A DNA stretch of 64,000 nucleotides from Actinomyces bowdenii. GTDB taxonomy: Bacteria; Actinomycetota; Actinomycetes; Actinomycetales; Actinomycetaceae. The notes beneath the pieces were generated by a model. The model was not told the origin of the DNA. It ran no database searches and worked only from the letters and a program-made list of their open reading frames with translations. Below, piece by piece: positions 24,185 to 32,654 of this stretch. The stretch is taken from contig NZ_JAGFOU010000002.1 in NCBI RefSeq assembly GCF_017592395.1, positions 62,001-126,000 on the forward strand. The letters are read 5' to 3'. A program made the position numbers and the translations under genes. Position 1 is the stretch's first letter; every line of letters starts with the position of its first letter.

Positions 24185-25948
24185 TCAGATCGGCTTGCTC
24201 AGGTGCGCCACCGCGGCGGCGTCGGTGGCCTCGGCCTCGGCGGCGGCGATCTCCTCGACACGCTGGGCGTAGGCCTTCTTCTGGGCGGCGACCTCGGCCT
24301 CGTCCCAGCCCAGGAGCGGGGCCATGATGGCGCAGACCTCATCGGCGCTGGACAGGCCCCGGTCGCGCCGGCACAGGTCCAGTCGGACCCGGCGGGTGAG
24401 CACATCCTCCAGTGACAGTGCCCCCTCATGGGTCACGGCCCAGGCCACCTCCACGCGCAGGTACTCGGGAGCGCCCTCCAGGGGCTGGTCCAGGTCGCCG
24501 GGCCCGGTGCCCTGCTCCTTCGCGGCGTCGATGGCGGCCAGCAGGTCGAGGGTCTCCGAGCCGTAGCGGTCGAGCAGGTGGGTGACGCGCGCCAGGGTCC
24601 AGCCGCGCTCGCGGGCGATCCGCCCGGCCTCATCGACCAGCTCGTGGTACCCCTCGGCGCCCACCAGGGGCAGGTCCGCGGTGACCGAGGGGTGGGCGTG
24701 GGCGAGGGCCTCGCCCAGGGCGTGGTCGACGGCGTCCTCGGCCATGACCCGGTAGGTGGTGAGCTTGCCGCCGGCGATGGCGGTCAGCCCCGGTGCCACG
24801 CGTGTGACCGTGTGCTCGCGCGAGACCTTGGTCGAGGCGGCCTTGGCGCCGGGCTTGAGCTTCGGCTGGAGCAGGGGGCGCAGGCCCGCGTAGACGCCGA
24901 TGATGTCCTGGCGTCTGATGGGGCGGTTGAGCACGGAGTTGGCGTGCTCCAGGATGTAGTCCACGTCGGCCGAGGTGGCCACGGGCTTGGCCACGTCCTG
25001 GTCCCAGGGGGTGTCGGTGGTGCCGATGACCCAGTACTCGGGCCAGGGGATGATGAACAGGACGGACTTCTCGGTGCGCAGGAAGATGCCGGTCTCGGCG
25101 TCGATGGCCTCGCGCGGCACCACGATGTGGATGCCCTTGGAGGCCAGCACCTTCAGCCCGCCGTCCTTGGTGGCCAGGTCCTGGACGTCCTCGGTCCACA
25201 CCCCCGCGGCGTTGATGGTGCGCTTGGCATGGATCTCCAGCTCCTCGCCGGTGGTCAGGTCGGTCACGGCAGCGCCGAGGACCTGCCCGCGCCCGTCCTT
25301 GAGGAAGCCGGTGACCCGGGTGCGCGAGGCGGCGTGGGCGCCCAGCCCCACGGCGGTGCGCACGAGGTCCAGGACCAGGCGCGAGTCGTCGACGCGGGCG
25401 TCGTAGAAGCGGATGGCGCCGGCCAGGCCGCTGACGTCCAGGGCCGGGGCCAGGGCGGCGGTGCCCTTCCTGCCCAGGTGCTGCTGGATGGGCACGGTCT
25501 TGTGGCCGCGGGCGCCGGCCAGGGCCAGGGCGTCGTACATGCCCACGCCCACGGCGGAGTAGGAGCGCTCGTAGTGGTGCTTGAGCGGCCACAGGAAGGG
25601 CTGGGCCTTGACCAGGTGGGGGGCCGTGGTGGTCAGGAGGCGCCCCCGCTCGGTGAGCGCCTCGTGCACCAGGGCGAAGTTGAGCTGGTAGAGGTAGCGC
25701 AGGCCGCCGTGGACCAGCTTGGAGGAGTAGGAGGAGGTGCCCTGGGCCCAGTCGCCCATCTCCACGATCCCGGTGCGAAGACCCCGGGCCGCGGCGTCCA
25801 GGGCGATGCCGGCGCCGGTGACCCCGCCGCCGACGACGAGGATGTCCAGGCCCTCCGCATTGCTCATCGCCTCCAGCGCGGCGCTGCGCTGGGCGCCGTT
25901 GAGCGCGGTGGCGGGGGTGGGCTGGAGTCCGTTGGGGGAAGTCTGCAT
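24185..25948 (-). CDS. glpD: Aerobic glycerol-3-phosphate dehydrogenase GlpD
   Basis: FAD-dependent, membrane-associated enzyme oxidising sn-glycerol 3-phosphate to dihydroxyacetone phosphate and feeding quinones. 587 residues. The Rossmann FAD motif is DILVVGGGVTGAGIALDAA (about 35-53), followed by TSSYSSKLVHGGLRYL, the FAD-binding INAAGVWTEDV, and the conserved IGVYAGLRPLL and TAIAGGKLTTYRVMAEDAVD. The start at 25948 has AGGAG about 14 nt upstream; a later Met (residue 28) is also possible. Divergent from a SorC regulator, which is its likely controller. Works with glpK at 18122. Confidence 0.95.
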   Translation of the reverse strand: MQTSPNGLQPTPATALNGAQRSAALEAMSNAEGLDILVVGGGVTGAGIALDAAARGLRTGIVEMGDWAQGTSSYSSKLVHGGLRYLYQLNFALVHEALTERGRLLTTTAPHLVKAQPFLWPLKHHYERSYSAVGVGMYDALALAGARGHKTVPIQQHLGRKGTAALAPALDVSGLAGAIRFYDARVDDSRLVLDLVRTAVGLGAHAASRTRVTGFLKDGRGQVLGAAVTDLTTGEELEIHAKRTINAAGVWTEDVQDLATKDGGLKVLASKGIHIVVPREAIDAETGIFLRTEKSVLFIIPWPEYWVIGTTDTPWDQDVAKPVATSADVDYILEHANSVLNRPIRRQDIIGVYAGLRPLLQPKLKPGAKAASTKVSREHTVTRVAPGLTAIAGGKLTTYRVMAEDAVDHALGEALAHAHPSVTADLPLVGAEGYHELVDEAGRIARERGWTLARVTHLLDRYGSETLDLLAAIDAAKEQGTGPGDLDQPLEGAPEYLRVEVAWAVTHEGALSLEDVLTRRVRLDLCRRDRGLSSADEVCAIMAPLLGWDEAEVAAQKKAYAQRVEEIAAAEAEATDAAAVAHLSKPI

Positions 25949-26016
25949 GGTCGCTGCCGCTCCTGTGAGACATGTGCTGACGCCCTCTACTCTGGTCCCC
26001 TATGGGAGGATGATCA

Positions 26017-26038
26017 AATATGATGCACGAACGTGCAT
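26017..26038. promoter_or_regulatory. SorC-type operator between glpD and sorC
   Basis: A perfect 16-bp palindrome ATGCACGAACGTGCAT (26023-26038), core GCAC-N4-GTGC, overlaps a plus-strand -10 candidate TATGAT and lies between divergent glpD and the SorC gene. The same GCAC-N4-GTGC core occurs at the other SorC gene (37307-37318), which supports an operator role. Confidence 0.55.
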
Positions 26039-26095
26039 GACCCGCGTGTGGGGAGAGGAACATGACCACGACGGCCACCATGACCACTGATCGCC

Positions 26096-27322
26096 ATGAC
26101 CGCTGAGCCCGCCGGCCGGGGGCGCGGCCGGGCCCCGCGCTCGAGACCTCGGCGCACGGTGGTGCCGGCGGCCCCGGAGGGCCCGGCCGCGTCGTCGGCG
26201 CCGCCTGCATCGGCGCCCCCCGCGCTCACCGACGACCCCAGTGGCCTGCTGCGCGCCTATGAGGCCGCCTCCATGTACTACATCCAGGGCGAGACCATGG
26301 AGGTCATCGCCCGCCACCTGGGGGTCTCGCGCTCCACCGTCTCACGGCTGCTCCTGCGGGCCAAGCAGGTGGGAATCGTGCGCATCGAGCTGATCCAGCC
26401 CGGGGGAGCGGGCAGTCTGGAGGGGCGCCTGCTGTCCCAGTTCGGGGTGCGGGCCCAGATCGTCCCCGTGCGCGAGGGGGCCACCGAGATCCTGCGCCTC
26501 CAGCAGGTCGCGGGCGTGGCGGCCGGGCGCATGGTCGACCTCATCGGTGAGCTGACCGCCGGCCCTCGCAGTGCGGGCGCGGAGCCGGGGGCGGACCCGG
26601 CGGGCGGCGGGGCGGGAGGCGCCGGATCGCCCGGTCCGGGCCGCGCGGAGCCGGCGGTGCAGGAGGCGGCCCGGGGCCTGGTGGTGGGGGTGGCCTGGGG
26701 AACCACCATGTCCGAGGTCAGCGCGGCCCTGCCCAGCCGCACGGTCCCCGGCCTGACCGTGGTCCAGCTCAACGGCGCCACCGATCCCATGGAGGAGGGC
26801 ACCAGTGCCGGGGAGATGCTCTCGCGCATCGCCGGGGCCCTGCGGGCCCGCAGTGTGGCCTTCCCCGTGCCCGCCTTCTTCGACCACGTGGAGACCCGTG
26901 AGGCCATGTGGTCCGAGCGCTCGGTGCGCCGGGTGCTGGCCCTGGTGGGCCGGGCGCGCCTGGCGGTCTTCGGCGTGGGGTCCCTGGAGGGGTCCCTGCC
27001 CTCCCAGGTCTACGAGGGCGGGCATCTGTCCAGCGCGGACAGGGCCGTGGTGCGCCGCGAGAAGGTGGTGGGCGATGTGTGCACCGTGATGCTGCGCGCG
27101 GACGGCTCCTGGCGGGACATCGACCTCAACGCCCGGGCCACCGGCCCGACCCCCGCCCAGCTCTCCCGCATCCCGCGGCGCCTGTGCGTGGTGGCGGGGG
27201 TCGCCAAGGCCCCCGCCCTCCTGGCGGCGCTGCGGGCCAGGGTGGCCACCGACCTGGTGGTCGACGATGCCACGGCCAGGGCCGTGCTCGACCTGGCCGC
27301 TCGCACCGAGCACCGCCCCTAG
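26096..27322 (+). CDS. SorC-family sugar-binding transcriptional regulator 1
   Basis: 408 residues. After a disordered Arg/Pro/Ala N-terminus of about 50 residues comes the DNA-binding part: YEAASMYYIQGETMEVIARH followed by LGVSRSTVSRLLLRAKQVGI, the SorC/CggR HTH. The C-terminal effector domain has VVGVAWGTTMSEVS, VVQLNGATDP, GVGSLEGS and DIDLNARATG, matching the phospho-sugar-binding fold. An unusual Gly/Ala/Pro-rich insertion lies at about residues 155-185. Divergent from glpD, so control of glycerol-3-phosphate use plus autoregulation is the simplest reading. Confidence 0.88.
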   Translation: MTAEPAGRGRGRAPRSRPRRTVVPAAPEGPAASSAPPASAPPALTDDPSGLLRAYEAASMYYIQGETMEVIARHLGVSRSTVSRLLLRAKQVGIVRIELIQPGGAGSLEGRLLSQFGVRAQIVPVREGATEILRLQQVAGVAAGRMVDLIGELTAGPRSAGAEPGADPAGGGAGGAGSPGPGRAEPAVQEAARGLVVGVAWGTTMSEVSAALPSRTVPGLTVVQLNGATDPMEEGTSAGEMLSRIAGALRARSVAFPVPAFFDHVETREAMWSERSVRRVLALVGRARLAVFGVGSLEGSLPSQVYEGGHLSSADRAVVRREKVVGDVCTVMLRADGSWRDIDLNARATGPTPAQLSRIPRRLCVVAGVAKAPALLAALRARVATDLVVDDATARAVLDLAARTEHRP

Positions 27323-27490
27323 GGGGCCTTCCCTGAAAGGCGGGGCTTGTCCAGGAGTGGGGGTGTGGGCGTGGCCGGCAGGGTGCAGGCTGCGGGACCG
27401 GGGCGGTTCTCCAGGAGGGTCAGGTTCTCCGGGAGGGGCATGCCTTCCAGGACGCGCAGGTGCTCGGCGACGGGTGCGGGCCGCACGTTG

Positions 27491-27590
27491 GACGTCACTT
27501 CGCGACAAGGGCGTCACGTCGCGGAATGGACGTACCTTGTAGGTGTCGTCCATTCCGCGAAGTGACGCCCATTGCGCCAAACGACGCCCA
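27491..27590. repeat. Dispersed repeat element B, copy 2
   Basis: The hairpin arms CGCGGAATGGACG (27520-27532) and its exact complement (27547-27559) enclose a loop with ACCTTGTAGGT. It is flanked by CGTCACTTCGCGACAAGGGC on the left and GCGAAGTGACGCCC on the right, shared with copies 1 and 3. It lies between the convergent ends of the SorC gene and the MFS-like gene. The rest of that 400-bp gap shows nothing else. Confidence 0.7.
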
Positions 27591-27724
27591 ATTCTATCCC
27601 TGCACCCCTCCCGAGAACCTGCCTGCCCGGCAACGCCCGACCCTCCTGGAGGCCCCTCCCGCAGCGCCCCCCGGGGCAGGACCCCACCGTCGTCGCAGCT
27701 TCCTCACCTCCTGGGCACGTCGGC

Positions 27725-29068
27725 CTAGGATCGCCGGCCCCACCACAGGTAGGCGCTCAGGACCGCGTAGACCAGGGCTGCGCCGATGAGTGCGGGGCGC
27801 GGGTCCGCTGTCGTGCTCAGGGCGATGGCGCTCCAGCCCCCGGCGATGCCGCCCAGAGCCCCGGCGCCCTGGGACCAGGCGGTGGCATCGAGGAAGCGCT
27901 GGCCCACCAGCGTGACCTGGCGCTGGCCGATGAGCAGCGTGGCCAGTGCCCAGGAGGCCATCTGCGCGATGGCGAGCATCACCGCCGCCGCCCAGAAGGA
28001 CGTCGTCGGCGCCGAGGGCGCCAGGGTGAGGCAGGCACCGGTGAGCAGGGCTGCGGCGGTGATCGCCATCGCCACCCCGAGCCCTGCCGCGCTTGTCGCC
28101 TGTGCCGTGGCGCCGGCGTCCGCGATTGCAGCATCTCCATCGGCCCGGGCGCTCAAGACCTGCCCTGCCAGCCGCGTGACCTGGGGGCCGGCGGTGGCCC
28201 CCAGGCCCACCGTGATCAGCACGGCGAGGTAGGGGCCCTGGCCCCGGGCCTGCCCGATGTGGATGAGCACGTAGGACCCGGCCAGGGCGGTGGCGAAGGA
28301 CCGGGCCAGGACGCTGGCCGGGGAGATGAGCGGGTGGCCCAGCAGGTGCCTGAGGGCCGCCGGGGTGGAGGCGAAGAGGGGCTCGTCCGTCTCCTGGGCC
28401 TCGGTCCGGGTACGAGCCAGGCGCACCGCCTCCTCCTCGGCGTGCATGCCGTGGAGGCGGGCGCCGATGGCCGCCGCGGACAGGACGAGGTTGGCCAGGA
28501 CGATGAGGCTGGGGGAGACGAAGGTGAGGTAGGCGCCCAGGGGGATGGACACGACGCCGGAGAAGAAGGCGGACAGGGACTGCAGGTGGGAGGTGAAGCG
28601 CAGGGAGGTCTGGGGGTCGATCGCGGCCATCTCCGCGCCGTAGATCTCCTCGACGACGTCGAGCACCAGGGGGATGGGGGAGGCCAGAACCATGTAGGCG
28701 GCGATGACCGCCCCGGCGGGCGCGCCCAGGGCCAGTGCCACGAGGGTGAGCACGAGGAGGGCGACGTCGTAGCCCTCGCAGGCCAGGAGCACCCGGCCCG
28801 GCCGGGCCCGCCCGAGCAGCCTGACGGCCAGGGGCGAGAGCACGTCCTCGATACTGGTCAGCGTGGCATACCCGGCGATCCAGGCAGCCGGCAGGGCCGA
28901 GGCCACCACGAGGGCCGGTGAGGCGCCGGCGAAGACCTCGCTGCCGGCCATCGACAGGGTCCAGCCGATGAGCATGCCGATGCGCGAGCGCCTCACCAGG
29001 CGCGCGGCGCGGGCCCGCTGGGTGCTGGTGGCGCCAGCGCCATCGGCGCCGTCGGGGGTGTCAGCCAT
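27725..29068 (-). CDS. MFS-like multi-pass membrane protein
   Basis: 447 residues with about 12 hydrophobic helices, resembling the major facilitator fold, but no sugar- or drug-transporter signature is clear. Notable segments: IGMLIGWTLSMAGSEVFAGA in the first helix, LDVVEEIYGAEMAAIDPQTS in the second quarter (conserved-looking acidic loop) and IGQRQVTLVGQRFLDATAWS near the C-terminus. A long central cytoplasmic loop (about residues 205-250) is rich in Glu/Arg. ATG at 29068 with AGGACTC upstream. Substrate unknown. Confidence 0.65.
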   Translation of the reverse strand: MADTPDGADGAGATSTQRARAARLVRRSRIGMLIGWTLSMAGSEVFAGASPALVVASALPAAWIAGYATLTSIEDVLSPLAVRLLGRARPGRVLLACEGYDVALLVLTLVALALGAPAGAVIAAYMVLASPIPLVLDVVEEIYGAEMAAIDPQTSLRFTSHLQSLSAFFSGVVSIPLGAYLTFVSPSLIVLANLVLSAAAIGARLHGMHAEEEAVRLARTRTEAQETDEPLFASTPAALRHLLGHPLISPASVLARSFATALAGSYVLIHIGQARGQGPYLAVLITVGLGATAGPQVTRLAGQVLSARADGDAAIADAGATAQATSAAGLGVAMAITAAALLTGACLTLAPSAPTTSFWAAAVMLAIAQMASWALATLLIGQRQVTLVGQRFLDATAWSQGAGALGGIAGGWSAIALSTTADPRPALIGAALVYAVLSAYLWWGRRS

Positions 29069-29213
29069 GGTTGAGTCCTGGTTGAGTCATGACCATCCGC
29101 GCCATTCCTCGGGCTCGCGCTGCCCTGCCGGCCTCGGGGCGGCGATCTGGGATGGCAGGACCGGGCGCGCAGTACTGTGAGCCCACCCTACCGCCAGCGG
29201 CGCAGATCCCCCT

Positions 29214-29300
29214 CGTTGCACATCTTCGGGTGGGGTGCGGACGGGATGATGCGGAAGGATCGGGGTTGATGGCCGCTGGGGGTGGTGAAGATGTGCAACG
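29214..29300. repeat. Long-spaced inverted repeat
   Basis: Perfect 14-bp arms CGTTGCACATCTTC (29214-29227) and GAAGATGTGCAACG (29287-29300) are separated by 59 bp, in the 350-bp gap between divergent MFS-like and argA genes. The arms are AT-richer than the surroundings. It could be a regulator site pair or an eroded mobile-element end; no transposase is nearby. Confidence 0.45.
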
Positions 29301-29411
29301 GGCGCCGGGGGCGCGGGGTGTGGGCGCTGGAGGGCGCCGGGGCCGGCCGCGCTGGCCGCGGTGCCGGCAGATGCGGGTGCGTATCCGCTGGTGACGGTCT
29401 GGGGCTCATGG

Positions 29412-29417
29412 CAGGAT
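29412..29417 (+). promoter_or_regulatory. -10 hexamer for leaderless argA
   Basis: CAGGAT lies 7 nt before the GTG at 29425; an identical CAGGAT-N6-ATG arrangement precedes the gene at 49736. Confidence 0.35.
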
Positions 29418-29424
29418 GGGCGGA

Positions 29425-30132
29425 GTGACCTCACAGCGAGATGAAGCGCGGGGAGCGGCCCAGGCCCCCCGGGAGTCCGGGGCGGCCGGCGGCCTGCGGG
29501 ATCCGGACGGCCCTGAGCCGCAGGCGCCGGTGGGACGGGGCGGAGCCCCCGCGAGGGCCGCCGGGCCCACCCCCGGGACCCGGATCGCGCTGCGCCCGGC
29601 GCGCCCGGCCGACGTGCGGGCCATCGCCGACCTGGTGCGCCCCTACTCCGACCGGCGCATCCTCATCGCCAAGGACCTCATCTCCTACTTCGAGGACGTC
29701 CAGGAGTTCATCGTGGCCGAGGATGCGGCCGCCGTCGGCTCCTCCCGGGCCGCCGGGCACGCCGATCCCCCAGGGGCTGGCGAGTCGGCCATCGTGGGCT
29801 GCGGCGCCCTGCATGTCATGTGGGACGACATCGCCGAGGTGCGCACCCTGGCCGTCCACCGCGACCACCTGGGCGCGGGCGTGGGCTCGGCGATCCTGCG
29901 CGAGCTCATTGGGAGGGCCAGGGCCCTGGGCCTCCAGCGCCTGTTCTGCCTGACCTTCGAGGTCGACTTCTTCGCCCGCCACGGCTTCGCCCCGATCTCG
30001 GGCACCCCGGTGGGCACCGACGTCTTCTCCGAGATGGTGCGCTCCCACGACGACGGCGTGGCCGAGTTCCTCAACCTGGCACGGGTCAAGCCCAACACCC
30101 TGGGCAACACCCGCATGCTCCTGCAGCTGTGA
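29425..30132 (+). CDS. argA: Amino-acid N-acetyltransferase ArgA (short GNAT type)
   Basis: Makes N-acetylglutamate from glutamate and acetyl-CoA, the entry to arginine synthesis. 235 residues. After a Pro/Gly-rich N-terminus of about 55 residues comes a GNAT domain with LRPARPADVRAIADLV, ILIAKDLISYFEDVQEFIVA, VGCGALHVMWDDIAEVRTLA and the acetyl-CoA loop HLGAGVGSAILREL. It ends with the diagnostic FFARHGF and VAEFLNLARVKPNTLGNTRM of the actinobacterial ArgA. The start is uncertain: GTG 29425 fits a leaderless transcript, ATG 29416 would add three residues. The stop overlaps the mutY start (GTGA). Confidence 0.88.
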   Translation: MTSQRDEARGAAQAPRESGAAGGLRDPDGPEPQAPVGRGGAPARAAGPTPGTRIALRPARPADVRAIADLVRPYSDRRILIAKDLISYFEDVQEFIVAEDAAAVGSSRAAGHADPPGAGESAIVGCGALHVMWDDIAEVRTLAVHRDHLGAGVGSAILRELIGRARALGLQRLFCLTFEVDFFARHGFAPISGTPVGTDVFSEMVRSHDDGVAEFLNLARVKPNTLGNTRMLLQL

Positions 30133-31073
30133 GTGCGCGCATCGGGGACCAGGAGGCCGCCGGCGGCGGTGCCCAGGGCCCCTCGGCCGGCGCCGTCGTC
30201 TCCTGGTACGCCCGCCACGCCCGCGACCTGCCCTGGCGCAGGCCCGGCACCACTCCCTGGGAGGTGCTGCTCAGCGAGGTGATGAGCCAGCAGACCCCGG
30301 TGGCGCGCGTCATCCCCGCCTGGAGGCAGTGGCTGGAGCGCTGGCCGGGCCCGGCCGAGCTCGCCGCGGCCCCCACCGCCGAGGTGCTGCGCGTGTGGGG
30401 GCGCCTGGGCTACCCCCGGCGGGCCCTGCGGCTCATCGAATGCGCCCGGGCCCTCGTCCAGGATCATGGTGGTCGGCTGCCCAGTGACCGCGAGGCCCTC
30501 CTGGCCCTGCCCGGGGTGGGGGAGTACACCGCCGGTGCCGTCATGGTCTTCGCCTATGGCAGGCGCGCCCTGGTGCTGGACACGAATGTGCGCCGCGTCC
30601 TGGCCCGGGCCGTGGGCGGCCAGGCCCTGCCCCCGCCCCACCTGGGCCGCGCCGAGCGGGAGCGGGCCCTGGCACTGCTGCCCCCGGACGAGGCCACCGC
30701 CGCGCGCTGGTCGGTGGCTGTCATGGAGCTGGGGGCCCTGGTGTGCACGGCGCGCGACCCCCGGTGCGAGCAGTGCCCGTGGCGCTCCCAGTGCGCCTGG
30801 CTGGCGGCCGGGCGCCCCGCCGATGCGCATGCGGGCCGGCGCCGCACCCAGGCCTGGCACGGCACCGACCGCCAGGCCCGGGGCATGATCATGGCCGCCC
30901 TGCGGGAGAGCCCGCGGGGCCTGGCGCGCACCGACCTGCTGGTGGCGGCCGCAGCCGCGGGGGGCCGGGCGGGGCGCGCCGATCCCGACCAGCCCGCCCG
31001 GGCCCTGGCAAGCCTCCTGGCCGATGGGCTCATCGCCACCGACGACGACGGCGCCACCTATCGGCTGCCCTGA
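30129..31073 (+). CDS. mutY: A/G-specific adenine glycosylase MutY
   Basis: Base-excision repair glycosylase removing adenine opposite 8-oxoguanine. 314 residues. The HhH-GPD domain has the catalytic Glu in LLSEVMSQQTPVARV (about 47-61), the helix-hairpin-helix LPGVGEYTAGAVMVFAYG and the catalytic Asp in LVLDTNVRRVLAR. A C-x6-C-x2-C-x5-C cluster for 4Fe-4S follows (CTARDPRCEQCPWRSQC, about 207-223). The C-terminal 8-oxoG recognition domain is short, as in other actinobacteria. The GTG at 30129 overlaps the argA stop, so the two are coupled although functionally unrelated. Confidence 0.93.
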   Translation: MSARIGDQEAAGGGAQGPSAGAVVSWYARHARDLPWRRPGTTPWEVLLSEVMSQQTPVARVIPAWRQWLERWPGPAELAAAPTAEVLRVWGRLGYPRRALRLIECARALVQDHGGRLPSDREALLALPGVGEYTAGAVMVFAYGRRALVLDTNVRRVLARAVGGQALPPPHLGRAERERALALLPPDEATAARWSVAVMELGALVCTARDPRCEQCPWRSQCAWLAAGRPADAHAGRRRTQAWHGTDRQARGMIMAALRESPRGLARTDLLVAAAAAGGRAGRADPDQPARALASLLADGLIATDDDGATYRLP

Positions 31074-31104
31074 GGCCGGCCGGCGGCCGCGCCGATGCGG
31101 TCCT

Positions 31105-31245
31105 GCCCCGGAGGGCGGCGCTGGCGCGCCAACCGAGCACCGGCACAACGATCCCAGGACGTCCGCCCCGGAGGGCGGCGCTGGCGCGCCAACCGAGCAC
31201 CGGCACAACGATCCCAGGACGTCCGCCCCGGAGGGCGGCGCTGGC
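31105..31245. repeat. 60-bp tandem repeat, 2.35 copies
   Basis: Two identical 60-bp units (31105-31164, 31165-31224) and the first 21 bp of a third, immediately after mutY. Each unit contains GCCCCGGAGGGCGGCGCTGG, which can fold CCGCCC-CGGA-GGGCGG, and a GGCGCGCC palindrome. Identical units imply recent duplication. It may act as a tandem terminator for mutY; no gene is credible across it. Confidence 0.8.
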
Positions 31246-31302
31246 TCCATGTCGGCTCACGGCCACACGGTGGGGCTGACCTGGGCCCGGCGCTGACGCC
31301 GG

Positions 31303-31308
31303 TAGAGT
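31303..31308 (+). promoter_or_regulatory. -10 hexamer for the basic-tailed membrane protein
   Basis: TAGAGT lies 7 nt before the ATG at 31316, without a ribosome binding site: leaderless pattern. Confidence 0.5.
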
Positions 31309-31315
31309 CGGGGGC

Positions 31316-32632
31316 ATGGCGAAGGGACGGGGACGAGGCGGGCGCGGATCGGCCCGGCGGGCCAAGGGCGCGGTGCCGCGGGGCTCGGCGGGCGCCCCGC
31401 GGGGCGCCCAGTCACGGCCCCGGCCCCAGGGCGGCTCGGGCGCGCGCCGAGGCGCGCCGGGCGGTGCTCAGGCGGCCCGGGGCGGGGCAGCGGCCCGGGC
31501 CGCGTCTCGCGGGGATTCCGGCGCCCATGGCGGCGCTCACGACACTGGCCGCATGAGCGGTGGCGCCCGGCAGGCCGCCACCCGCGATGGCGCCCGTGGC
31601 GAGGAGCGCCGGGGCGCGCGCTCATCAACGGGCCGCCCCTCGGCAGCCCGCGGTGCGGCGTCGACTCGGGGCGCCGGCCGGGGCGGGCGCGCCGCGCAGG
31701 CCTCCGGCGGGCGCCAGCGCAGGGCTGCACAGCCCGGTGGGCGCGCTCCGCGCCGCACCACGGCCGGAGCGCGCACGGGGCAGGCGGCGCAGGGCGCGCC
31801 GCGCCCCCGGCAGGCCGTCCCGGGGACCGCCCGCTCCCACCGCGCCACCTCCACCCAGGCGGGGCGCCCCTCGCGCTCGACGCGCGCAGGCGGGGCGCAT
31901 CCCCACAGCCGCAGGCTGCGGGCCCTGGGGGCACGGGGCCGTGGCAGGCTCCGCCCCCGCTACGGCCTGCGCCGCACCGTGGTGGCGGGCCTGGCGATCC
32001 TGCTGGTCGTCGGCCTCGGCGCGGGCGCAGTGGCCTCCGCCCTGTGGGTGCGCCAGACCATCCGGACCCAGGATGCGGACCGCGCCGCCGCCCAGGCCCG
32101 CACCGTCTACCCCCAGCCGCAGTCCTGCGCCGTCGGGGATCTGGAGGTGGCCTCCAGCGGCCCGCAGATCCTCAGCGCGGGCGAGGGCGGGTCCTTCACC
32201 GTGAGCCTGACCAACGCTGGGAGCGAGCCCTGCCTGCTCGACGTCGGCCAGGCCTCCCTCGGCGTCCTGCTCACCTCTGGTGAGGAGCAGGTGTGGAGCT
32301 CGGCGGCCTGCCCGGCCGGGAGCCAGGAGCGGCTCCTGCTCCTGGGGCAGGGCGATGCCACCGAGGTGGGCCTGGAGTGGAACGGCTACGCGGCGGGCTC
32401 GGACTGCGACCTGGCCCATGCCCCGGCAGCCGGGGCCGCCGCCTCCGCTGAGCCGTCGGCCTCCCCCGATCCGTCGGCCTCCCAGGCCCCGCAGGAGGGT
32501 GAGAGCGCTCCGCCCAGTGCCGACCCCGCCCCGGCGGCCGATGAGAGGATCGCGGGCCCGGGCTCCTACCACTACCGCTTCACCCTGGGGGGCCAGGACC
32601 TCACCGAGGACGCCCTGCTGCTCATCCAGTGA
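31316..32632 (+). CDS. Single-pass membrane protein with Arg/Gly-rich cytoplasmic tail
   Basis: 438 residues, family not recognised. Residues 1-215 are low-complexity and strongly basic (Arg, Gly, Ala, Pro; begins MAKGRGRGGRGSARRAKGAV), followed by a single helix at about 222-246 (VVAGLAILLVVGLGAGAVAS). The outer part of about 190 residues has an immunoglobulin-like beta pattern (DLEVASSGPQILSAGEGGSF, with NAGSEPCLLDVGQASLGVLL) and four cysteines in likely disulfide pairs, interrupted by a Pro/Ser/Ala-rich disordered stretch. The C-terminal strand reads YHYRFTLGGQDLTEDALLLI. Topology would be N-in, C-out. The basic tail could bind nucleic acid or acidic lipids; that is speculation. Confidence 0.7.
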   Translation: MAKGRGRGGRGSARRAKGAVPRGSAGAPRGAQSRPRPQGGSGARRGAPGGAQAARGGAAARAASRGDSGAHGGAHDTGRMSGGARQAATRDGARGEERRGARSSTGRPSAARGAASTRGAGRGGRAAQASGGRQRRAAQPGGRAPRRTTAGARTGQAAQGAPRPRQAVPGTARSHRATSTQAGRPSRSTRAGGAHPHSRRLRALGARGRGRLRPRYGLRRTVVAGLAILLVVGLGAGAVASALWVRQTIRTQDADRAAAQARTVYPQPQSCAVGDLEVASSGPQILSAGEGGSFTVSLTNAGSEPCLLDVGQASLGVLLTSGEEQVWSSAACPAGSQERLLLLGQGDATEVGLEWNGYAAGSDCDLAHAPAAGAAASAEPSASPDPSASQAPQEGESAPPSADPAPAADERIAGPGSYHYRFTLGGQDLTEDALLLIQ

Positions 32633-32654
32633 GCCTCCGGGGCCAGTGCCGGAC

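Noticed and set aside
29214-29300. Insertion sequence ends
   Set aside because: The element would be only 87 bp, with no transposase fragment and no visible target-site duplication.
31105-31245. CRISPR-like array
   Set aside because: The 20-bp core recurs at 60-bp spacing, but the intervening sequences are identical rather than unique spacers, and no cas gene is present.
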